DNA of 64,000 nucleotides from Hippasteria phrygiana (lineage: Eukaryota; Echinodermata; Asteroidea; Valvatida; Goniasteridae): positions 868,001 through 932,000 of the forward strand of contig JAZGUH010000484.1 in the NCBI GenBank assembly GCA_037893225.1, in the 5' to 3' direction. Both the position numbers and the translations under genes were made by a program. The notes beneath the pieces are model-generated. The model did not search any database, was not told the origin of the DNA, and was given only the letters and a program-made list of their open reading frames with translations. Position 1 is the stretch's first letter. Each line of letters opens with the position of its first letter. Below, piece after piece: positions 54,704 through 64,000 of the stretch.

Positions 54704-57700
54704 TTGCAGTACATGTCTATTGTAATAATGTTTTCGCATCTTATCAAATATTTCAAAGGTGTATTTTTTAGTTTATTATTGTGCTTAATACAATTGTAAT
54801 AAAAAAAAAATAGTTTAAACAAAAGGTTGGCCATTTTATTAAATTCATGCTAATAAAAAACCATTTGGATAGGATTTACAATTTCAAATCCCACAGTGGC
54901 AACTGATTTTGTTTTGGAACTGTGCCCTGGACTTCATATTCTTCCATATTTGAAGGCCTTACACTTTTGCAGGACATGAAAATATATAATAAAACTGAAA
55001 ATTAAAAGGGTAAAGAAATGTTGGAGACAAATAAATGATAATAAAAACAAATGATGACACATCTTTCGTCTCTGGAACAATTATTTTTATAAAACATTGT
55101 ATATTATTAAATACAATTAATCAGTACATAATACCAATGCATATTACCTGTCATTCTATAAAAAAGTTTTGTTTTACTTGACATAATTTTGCAATAAATG
55201 GCCACTTGAAAAAATTGGAAGTACGTAATTTGGACAAACAAGAATTCCTGGCATTTTCACACAATTTTCACTCCTTGCTTTTAAGCACCATGGTTCACAC
55301 ATCGCAGAGAGACACAAGAATTGGCTGGCCGAAATGTCTAAATATTTACATTTGAAAGGGGAAATATTTTTTATCAAAATTCTTCTCTGAAATGTCCGTT
55401 CTTGGCTAAAGCTGACAAAGGGGAGAGAAATGTCAAAGTAATCCCCAAACAGTGAGGGAACAAGAACAAAATATAAGGCTGAATTTATTAAATGGTACAC
55501 TGCATAGTTAAAAAGTTATACCGACAAGCCCCTGTGTGTAAAAATTGTTACATTTGTTGATTAAATTTTTAAAAATCTTAAACGCAGTAAGCTGGCTAGG
55601 GTTGTTGTTGGACAATACATTAAGGAGTGGAGCTTGATGGATTGGTCAATTCTAGCTCGAAGTTGACCTACATCTGGGTAGAGATATCGATGCAATTTGG
55701 AACCAAATTAGGAACCAAACGGTTACGTAGCAATACCATCAAATTTTCTCAATCCCAAAAATATGTAAATAAAGAATTCGTGTACACACATTTGAAAAAT
55801 TGAACTAACAATTATTGGCATTTGTAAATGATTTTCAGTGGGAGTGGCTTTGGTATACTCATTTGCATAATTATGGGTGGGCCTTGCAAAATTATTGAAT
55901 GAAAAAAATTGAAAATTAGCTCAGAGTTTGTAACAAATAAATAGCATCTTCACCTAAAATGTTAAAAACCCTACAATGTGCAAATAAATGAATTACGTAT
56001 GATTGAAGAAAATAATTGGAAGTATGGGACATGTGAACGATTTTCAAGTGAAATGGGAGTACCTACCTTGGCTTCTATAATGTCCATACCCTCAACAGCT
56101 GGTACACCGAGTGGACATAATTTAAAGCAGCAATGTGTCAACGACAGAAATATCACACCCTACAAATCGCAGCCGATATATTTTAGAAAACGGAACAACC
56201 AGATATCGTGAAATTACAGAGTAGGTGCAGTACTATCAAGCGTTAACTCTTAGTATACAGAATCCAGTGTTAAACACATATCTATTGCCGCTAATCACTA
56301 CTAGACACTAACAGACTCCGCTTAACCAATCTACAATAATTTACTCCAAACAAAAATAACAAAAAGACGGACAAATTATGGTATATATTTCATCTTTTCG
56401 TATGTACAGAAGACACTCTGGTCTTTAAAAACAAATTGAACAGAACAACTTGGATTAAAAAGAAAACAAAACTAAACATGGCAAACCATTTTAAGTACTA
56501 AAAGTGACAAATCTGCAGCAATTTTTTTTCTGTGATTGAGAAAAAGAAATAGGGGATTTCTTTAATAGTTTGTCAATTTATTTGTTTCTAACCCTACAAT
56601 GATCGAAGCTGTGATTTTGTCAATAGTTCTTTGTTCCCTTAAACTGTCTATTCTGCTCTTCTGTTCAGAAACTTCTTAGCCTGCTAAATTAAGTTATTTC
56701 TAACTTAGGCAGAGATTCTAACCCGATCTTCTGTAGGACAGGAAATAATTGTTTTTAGTGACCTAAGGTAGTTAAATTAACCAATATATAAAAAAAATGT
56801 TCACCCCCATAATGATGAACCCCTAGATCCTTAAAATTTTACTTAAATCAGAGGCACCACCTCAATACTGTCTACAGGAAAGTAACTAGCGAGTGCACGT
56901 TTTCCTAGCAGCTAAGGAATCTTAGTTATCAACTCTTCACAGATACAACCATACATGAATATTCCGACTCCCTAGCATGTCTAGTTTTCATGTTAGGAAC
57001 ACTACTCTACTGTACTGTACCTGAGGGGAGAGCAAAGATAATACAGCTTTTTATTAGTGTCTTAGTTGGTCTTAATCACCGTTTCTACAGGTTAACCAGC
57101 CTGTGTAATTTTGTGAAAGACCACAGTCCAAGGGCAACAAATAGACCAGCTATTTCTGCATTGAAGAACTAAAGATAGACGTCAGGTGCATGTTTTAAAA
57201 AGCAGATCCTACGTCTAATTATAAACTCTTGGAATTCCTTGTAGTACAAGTCAAGATTTTTATACCAAATCAGCCGAAGGTTAGATCTAGAAGAGAATAT
57301 GCCCCCAAATTCACATTAATTTTTTTTCCATAAAATCTACCAACATTTTAAAAATTTTCAATGGCCTTGTTCTTCAAATTTTTGTTAACGTCCCACAAAA
57401 CCTTTCGGCATCCCCCCCTTGGCCCCAACTTTCAGTCTAGAACTCCAATTGTGCCCAATCAACTTATCATAATTACTATTTTATTTCCCAGGGCAGAATG
57501 TACAATGAATCACATTAGTGTTAGCTTCACGCCACAATCCATGGAGAACGAGACGTTTACAATGCATAGTTTTGATTCTCATACATACAAACTAATCGCA
57601 TAATAAACAAACAAATTGCATATTTATCCAAACATATTTCAAAAGTCGATTAAAGAGTACTGAACTGTTATAAACTGGTAGGACTGGAAACATCGTGAGG

Positions 57701-58284
57701 TGTACAATTTTGGAATTATTGTGGAATTGTTTGGTTTGATTTTTAAGGACAGGTAAAAACTTGTTTTTGGTTGAATCGATTTGGGGCTCCCACACATTGT
57801 AAAGCACATCTTCGCTAAGTTGCTATAACAAAATAATCACAGCACGTGACACTTTTGCATAGGTCCAATAATTTCTTGACGTGTAGTTGAAGCTATCTTG
57901 GTATGTTTTCCCCAATTGTTTCACATTTTATAATACAGCTTTTTTCAAATATTGGCGGCATGAAAAGAGACCATGCCGAAAACGTTTGATTTTGCAAAGC
58001 GTTTGGGGAGGCAGATTTTTCTAAGGTATTTAATGCACTGCCCAGAATCCAAGGACAAACAGTAAGACACATCCGTTATTAAGTACAAATGCGCAATTAT
58101 TTTTATATCATTTTTAAAACTTTGGTGTCTGCGCAATTCACATTAAGACAATTGTGGTCATTTCCCCCTACAGTTTGATGCGATAGTTTCTTTTCAGCCA
58201 TAAACTTTACCTTTCCCAGTTAACTTCAATGACTTGATGTAAATGAGAAGAGAGATCTTTGCCCTTTCCAGGGGTGAGATTGGC

Positions 58285-58380
58285 TAAAAAAAATGAAAAA
58301 TCCACGAAAAAATCCATGAAAAATCCACAAAAAAATCCACAAAAAAATTCACAAAAAATCCACGAAAAATCCACAAGGAC
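58285..58380. repeat. A-rich tandem repeat (AAAAATCCACAA-like)
   Basis: About seven imperfect units of roughly 12-14 bases. The Lys/Asn-rich frame across it is not a gene. Confidence 0.85.
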
Positions 58381-58868
58381 CCCAGATCAACACAGTTTGT
58401 ATTTGCCTAAAGGCACCCCGTTAAAATATCCGTTTTTATTGGTCTATATCCACTTTTACAGGTAAAGACACCTTTAGGATAACACCTCAGGAATTCAAGA
58501 TCGCAAAAGAGATTGTTTAAAAAATCTGAAATCCCGACAAAATTCTGAAATCAGGATCCTGACAAATCTCGCCCCTGCCTTTCCGACGTAGCATTTGAAG
58601 CACTGAAGCAAATCTCTTCTCATTTACATCATCCCGACACAAATTCCATCCTCACACAAAAAGTAAATGGATCCATTGGTACACATGAACCAGGGACAGG
58701 TGCGAAAAATAGGCATGGACCCACCCCTGTCTGAACCTACCATGCTTGTCGGAGCTTTTGCCAGATGACGTGACTACTTGATGGGTTGTGGAATTCTCTT
58801 AAGAGCCGAGCTGAGCTTGAGTGAGCTGGCAGGGGTTGACTCGGTGCTGACTGGATGGTGGGGTTTAT

Positions 58869-60761
58869 CTACTTTATATTGTTGGTGGTGGGCTTTCTCG
58901 ACGGTGACCCATGGGGAAGGAGGGGCTCTTTCATCTGAGGCATGGGTGGGGTGCTACTTGCCTCCTTGTCTGGGAGCGGTGGGGGCTGATACATGAAATC
59001 AAAAGAATGATTACAACATGCCAAATCAAACCAAAATAAATGGTTGTGTGATATATCAAGAAGGTCCTTTTGAGACTGATATAAGAACTTGATTTTTGAG
59101 ATTTTTTTTAAGCTTTCCAAATTATTTATTGAGATATTTAAAATCGACAAAAATCAAGTATTAAAAAATAAATGTATTTACTAAAACATACATTTTTTTG
59201 AAGGGACTATTTTCCTGGAGCTATATCCTTTTCCCCCTCTCCTGATTGTCCTTTAGACAAAGCAACACCACCTTGACTGAAACTCATCTTACCCTGTCTC
59301 TTAATGGCGAGGCACCAAGTTGAAGGCTGAGTTTCTTAGGCAGGTTGGGATTAGGTCCTGCATCATACAGCGGCAAGCTAGAGTAGTCACTATAAGCCTG
59401 TTTAGGGGGTAGCTTAGGGGGTAAGTTTGGCTCATCACCAGGGGAGGTTGTCACTGTCATGGCTAATCAAGGAAAGAATGGAGGAGGAAATATTACACAC
59501 CGATAATCAAGATAATCTCTCTTTTTTTCACAAAAAGGTGCTACCACAAATCTTTACCTTCAGCATGCAAACCTTCAAATCTTATCTGAAGATAATACCA
59601 TCAGTTCTCTGGAAAGATTCCAGCTCAATTGATCAATCAATCATCGGCATTTCGCCGCACGTAAGACAACCCCAATGGAATATTGTAAAGCAACGACCGT
59701 TTGTCTGAGATTTGGTGTGCCTACGTCGAATTATAGTTGATGTAATGGGAGACGTTTGAGACACTGGAGACGTTTGAGACAGGTCCTTTTTGCTTGTTCC
59801 GAGCCTGCGCACAACTGGTGAGAACAATGGAAAAGGACCAGTATGTCTGCTGCCACCACATGTCTGAAAAGTCCCTCATTGGACATTATCTTATAAACTG
59901 TATTCATGCGATTCTACAGTGACATGACTATTATGCATCAAAGCACACTTACGCCCTTCTGCCAAGTGCACAATATTGTTTGCAATAACCACTTTGATCG
60001 ATAAAATCACACAATAATCATATCATGTTATTATCCCCGATTGTCATGCAAATAATAATTCCTGGACCTTGTAAACTCCTGTGTATTGGCACCAGCTACA
60101 AACTGAACAATCTGGATCATGACCAACAACAAAACAACTAAACTATATCCTATCAAATACAACCAGTCATTTGGTGAAGGGACTACTTACGGACATGCAT
60201 GGACATAGCCTTGAGAGGTCTGGGTAACGGAGATGCGTTTGCTTTCTTCATGTCTTTACGAAGCGGTCTGGCACTTGATATCTGCACAGGACAAATTTGT
60301 CCAAGAATTATAACAGTTTCAAGCCTTAAATGGTCTCAACAAGCTATCTAATCGTCAAACAAACCACAAGGGAAACTGACTTGGTAAATTTGAATAAATT
60401 ATCAAACTGAACAAAGAAAACTGGAAGGAGCGGGATTTGAATCTGCGACCTCCGGAACACTGTACCGGCGCTCTACCAACTGAGCTATCTTGCCCTATGT
60501 TGACAGTCTCCCAAATTGAACAAAGACACTGACATGAAAACTTGGTCCGATTCGTCTATATTCTAAAATACAATTGAACTTTGAAGAAGTCATAATATCA
60601 CCTTCTCATCCAGAATGATGGGTTTGGCCGTCTCCTTGGATGGTGTGCTGGCATTAGAGCCAGAGTCCTCCGCGGACAGATCTTTACTGTTACGCTTAGC
60701 TGGACTACCAGAGGCCTTCTCCTTATGCTGGCCCGAGGTCTTGCCACTCGGAGTTCCTTGT
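58869..60761 (-). CDS. C-terminal exons of a proline-rich, PxLPxK-motif protein (DOCK1/2/5-like?)
   Basis: Four minus-strand exons join in frame: 60761-60602, 60281-60191, 59462-59293 and 58985-58869, ending at TAG (58869-58871), about 178 residues. The first is Ser/Lys-rich (GTPSGKTSGQHKEKASGS) and ends KPIILDEK. Next come ISSARPLRKDMKK and SPLPRPLK. The last two hold PNLPPKLPPKQAYSDYSSL, NPNLPKK and PPPLPDKEASSTPPMP. PxLPxK occurs three times (PNLPPK, PNLPKK, PPLPDK), the consensus for the Crk SH3 domain. DOCK180-type Rac exchange factors end in such a tail, and LPPKQAYSDYSSL is reminiscent of DOCK1. No DHR domain is in the window, so the identity is inference; another SH3-binding adaptor remains possible. 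The gene continues right of 60761. Confidence 0.75.
60355..60540 (-). mobile_element. tRNA-derived SINE in intron
   Basis: Tail AACTGAACAAAGAAAACTGG, T-arm block GGGATTTGAATCTGCGACC and head CAACTGAGCTATCTTGCCC, all on the minus strand, between two exons of the proline-rich gene. It is one of the most complete copies. Confidence 0.85.
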
Positions 60762-61717
60762 CTGCAAGGGACAAAGAGAAAGACGAAAAGTTGAATTGAG
60801 AGTTGAAACCTTGACAATTGAAAGAGGGCACACTGGTAAGGGAGTATGTGGTATTGATTGCAGTACTGCTATTTGTCTTTTTGGTACCACTATTGATACC
60901 ACTATCAGACAATATGAAATGATCCCTAACCACAGCTTCAAATACAAGAAATAGGTGGTCCATTACATACAACACAGCACTTGGAGCCAACCTTGTCAAC
61001 CTTCATGGGAAGGGTTGGAGAGAAAACAGGGTGATCTGTGGATCACACGTGTCGCCTTTCTTTTGGTCACTGCATCTATGTTTCAAATTTTCAAATGAGA
61101 CAATTTTTTAGAGTTTCAGCCTATTTTAGAACTTGACCTCAAATGACCTTTGACCTCAGTAAGTGACCTTTCACATCACCATCATATGACGGTTAACATA
61201 ATGCACCAATGACCCAAGTTTGATTGCAATTGGACTTCAACTTTTCAAATGAGACCCAATTTACCCCAAAACACACCTAAAACTAACATAAATATGAGGA
61301 TATGGACATACAGAATTCAAGATGGTATGTTTCCCCCTAAAACATTCATTGAGAAGACACACAAAAATGCTTCTCATTTACACTCATAAGGCAAAAAAAA
61401 CAGGCCAGAGCATAACCCCATGTTCAGCCGGATGTAAGAGAAAAAAATTTACTTTGTAGCAGTGAAAGAACAGCAATGCCAGCATTTCATATTAAGTGAA
61501 GACAAAAAGTAACAGGCAAATGAATTATGACTGAATTAATAAATCTGGTGAAAAAAAATCTCAAGTTCTTTTAAATTCTGAGGCAGTACATTTCATGAGG
61601 TACAGTGAAAGCAATTTAACTCTTAGAAATGTTTCTGAAATCTTGTGATGATTATTTTTTTTGCAATAGAGCATGAGGCCATGCATGCTTTCATACTTTT
61701 AAATGAAGCTATATTAA
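60762..61717. other. Intronic stretch upstream of the proline-rich exons
   Basis: No exon with recognisable content was found here on the minus strand. An ATGACCTTTGACCTCA block near 61142-61160 resembles nuclear-receptor half-site spacing, but it is probably chance or repeat-derived. Confidence 0.3.
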
Positions 61718-61867
61718 CCCTTTCAGCCCCAATGGCGACTCTAGTCGCCCGTGCACTATACCCCCTTCAGCCCTAATGGCGATTAAAGTCGACCGTGATG
61801 TGCTTAGTGTGTGAACAATGTGGGCACCATGGGCTGCATGCCAATAAACAATGCGGGGCTGAAAGGG
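61718..61867. mobile_element. TTAA-flanked MITE, 150 bp, near-perfect ends
   Basis: TTAA at 61714-61717 and 61868-61871. CCCTTTCAGCCCC at the left is exactly inverted as GGGGCTGAAAGGG at the right. Internal direct repeat CAGCCC(C/T)AATGGCGA. Both target and CCCTTT start fit piggyBac-type elements. Confidence 0.9.
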
Positions 61868-62084
61868 TTAATGAAGAAGCATGAATGACAACTGTAAATA
61901 GCAGTATTCGTGACTACCAAGGAATTTTGGTTGATGAACAGAAATTTAAAATATCAATGACTATCTTGAATCATGTGTGGAGGCAAAGTGGGTGTAAAAT
62001 TGATCTACGGATGCAATGTATGAATTAAGAATGGTTGCTCCAATGCAAGTAAAGCTAGCAAAACCTATTGGCAAGGCACCATAC

Positions 62085-62108
62085 TTTCTTGATTTTGGTC
62101 TTTCCGAA
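62085..62108 (-). CDS. Possible 24-base microexon of the proline-rich gene
   Basis: A T-rich tract and AG precede TTCGGAAAGACC and a GTATGG donor follows on the minus strand. In the phase required by exon 60761 it reads SERPKSRK, chemically like the following exon. The acceptor context (ATGGAG) is poor. Confidence 0.25.
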
Positions 62109-62518
62109 CTCCATGATGCAACAAACAAAAACAAACAAAAGACATTAAATTGCACTGAAATGAAAACTAAAAATTAAAATAACTGAACTACTTGGATGAA
62201 TTTGTGGGCTACGATTTTTAGTGACTACAAGCATTTCCCTGCTATCTTAACAAGAAATATTCAATTTCATTAAAACTGCATGATTGACAAATTCCTTTCC
62301 CGCAGTAAGTAATCGCTTTGCACACTCCACGTACACTCTGTATACAACAATGGGAGACTTCAGAGACACTGGCAGCAGATATACCGGTCTTTTTCCATTG
62401 ACCTCACCGGTCAAGCGCATGCTAAGAACTACGTGTGCATGCTCACAACTAGCAAGAAGGACCAATATGTCTGCTGCCACAATTGTCTTAAAAGTCTCTC
62501 ATTCTGAGCATGTGTTAA

Positions 62519-62959
62519 AGGTAGTGTACACGATTGGTCATTGTTGCAATTTTCAGAAATGGGCGGATTTGGGGGTTAGTATTTTATAGGAAATATCATT
62601 CCACTGACCTGTTCAAAGTTTTGCGTCGTTGGATGGCGAAAAAAACGAAGAGAAAAACAGCGCTCGTTTTCAACCGTGACGCGTGACGCGCCCCGAATGC
62701 CAGCATGTCCGGGGCGCACCACTCATCCGGGTAGCCATGCGCGCCTTGACTAAAGGCTACAGGGCAGTTTTCCCAACGATTTCCAGCTGGAAATCGTTGG
62801 AAAACGATACAAATTTCCACTTTTCCTGACAACGAAAGCACACCTGGTGCCATAATTTCACAGGATGATTGCGACTACTATTAACTTACGGTCTAGTAAG
62901 GTATTTCGTAATAAATCAGTAAAAAAAAATTGGAGGATTACCAATCGTGTACACTACCC
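62519..62959. mobile_element. TTAA-flanked MITE with GGTAGTGTACACGATTGG ends
   Basis: TTAA at 62515-62518 and 62960-62963. The 19-base ends AGGTAGTGTACACGATTGG and CCAATCGTGTACACTACCC are inverted with one mismatch, enclosing 441 bp. Parts of the interior match 26690-27290. The 85-codon frame inside is not a gene. Confidence 0.92.
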
Positions 62960-63671
62960 TTAAGTGAAGAAAGATGTAACACAATCCTCATTACGTCACA
63001 CAAAGACATGACACTGACAGACAGACAGTTCATACTTAGACTTACAACAACTAAACATGAAAGTGTTGTTTCCTAAACCACCTTGTAAGCCAATTTCACA
63101 AACTATATTCCCTTGCCCATCAGTGCTGAAGGAACTCTAAGAATGTGATGATGTAGTGAAAACAAGTGTTTATAATGACTGGTGACTAAACACAGCGCAT
63201 CTCCTAAGCCGACACACCTTCATTTTTGTGGCAAGTAGCTTGCATGAATCATATATTTAAACCAATTACACTATTTCAAGATTTTGAATTTTGCCTTTGA
63301 AAGGGGACAAGACCTTTTTTAAAGGAAAACAAATAATATGAACAAAACTGCCATCCAAGGTATTAAAGAGAAGGAGACAATTGTTATGAGTAAATTATTA
63401 TTTTTTTTTCTAAGTTAGAACATCTGAGATTGCACTACAACTGTTTTTTTTCTTTTTTTTGAAATTCATCTGTCACTCACCAAAAGATTCAAAAGCTTTT
63501 AAATATTATCACATGTGGACAGGTTTTGAAGAAATCCATTTCAGGATTTGCAATGAAATCTGAACATGAATTCTGTTCCACTACATAAAAAAAACCGGTT
63601 GATTTTTTCCCCAAAATTAGCGAGTGAAAAGTAACAAATCTAAAGCCGAACACTAACAAAACACTCATTAA

Positions 63672-63884
63672 CCCTTTGCGTACGGAAGACGTCTGTGGAC
63701 GCAAAAAAGAACAGTGCCACCAGGCCGGATAACGCCATTTGCCGCGGTTTGTGCAATTTCAATCCATTGTTGGATTATTGTGTATGTTACGCTTGACTGC
63801 ACAAACACATTGTGGCCATTTAGCTTGGCTGCCAGAGCCGCCGCGACACCCCGACGTCTCCCGTAAAAAAACGTACTCAAGGGG
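63672..63884. mobile_element. TTAA-flanked MITE, copy 2 of the 7098 family
   Basis: TTAA at 63668-63671 and 63885-63888, ends CCCTTTGCGTACGG and CGTACTCAAGGGG. The interior is shared with 7098-7308 (CAGTGCCACCAGGCCGGAT, TGTGTATGTTACGCTTGACT). Confidence 0.85.
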
Positions 63885-64000
63885 TTAATTTAAAACCAAC
63901 TCAGGTGCGGTGTAATTAAATTATCTAAAGGAAACCTGTTATAAAATAGTGCTGGTCTATGAATGGAACGATCTACGTGTGCTTGCAGTGGTTTTTTTAT

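Larger units (their letters stand above)
53487..58868. other. Convergent interval between LOXL and the minus-strand gene
   Basis: No coding exon is recognised. It probably holds the 3' UTRs of both genes. It contains a degraded SINE at about 53945-54040, the inverted-repeat element at 54545-54703, and an A-rich short tandem at 58285-58380. Confidence 0.5.

Noticed and set aside
62596..62853. 85-codon minus-strand ORF
   Set aside because: Lies wholly inside the TTAA-flanked MITE at 62519-62959.

Overview
This is a eukaryotic, AT-rich, intron-rich window. It reads like an invertebrate deuterostome, most likely an ambulacrarian such as an echinoderm or hemichordate. The reasons are single-copy orthologues with vertebrate-like exon phases (FGFRL1, UBLCP1, a four-SRCR lysyl oxidase), compact exons in long introns, many short inverted-repeat transposons, tRNA-derived SINEs and long poly-G/poly-C runs. 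The species assignment is inference. There are no prokaryotic features, no CRISPR array and no viral genes.

Layout. (1) Positions 2594-18724, plus strand: five exons of FGFRL1, a kinase-less FGF receptor, covering Ig1, linker, Ig2, Ig3, then transmembrane segment plus histidine-rich tail. The signal-peptide exon is not seen and probably lies left of the window. (2) Positions 18725-27940: gene-free convergent interval with a roughly 160-bp satellite (21.25-24.06 kb) and a 12-bp minisatellite of about 71 copies (25533-26386). (3) Positions 27941-35499, minus strand: complete seven-exon UBLCP1 (ubiquitin-like domain plus FCP/SCP phosphatase), 318 codons before the stop. (4) Positions 35.5-43.5 kb: mobile-element-rich spacer with an orphan THAP zinc-finger exon (minus) and two doubtful small ORFs. 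(5) Positions 43578-53486, plus strand: complete twelve-exon lysyl oxidase-like gene of the LOXL2/3/4 group (signal peptide, four SRCR domains, catalytic domain), with an unusual poly-glutamate acidic linker. (6) Positions 58869-60761 (perhaps to 62108), minus strand: the last exons of a gene whose proline-rich tail carries three PxLPxK motifs. A DOCK180-type (DOCK1/2/5) tail is the best guess, not proven.

The genes do not form a pathway. FGFRL1 and LOXL act at the cell surface or matrix, UBLCP1 in the nucleus, and a DOCK protein would act on Rac at the membrane. FGFRL1/UBLCP1 and LOXL/DOCK-like are convergent pairs.

Most of the unexplained structure is repetitive DNA. It includes several MITEs flanked by TTAA, a MITE pair of which one has an exact 9-bp target duplication, long hairpins, head-to-head SINE pairs, and a terminal-inverted-repeat family whose interior is a 12-bp tandem repeat. 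One member of that family appears to have expanded into the 854-bp minisatellite. I found no convincing new protein system.
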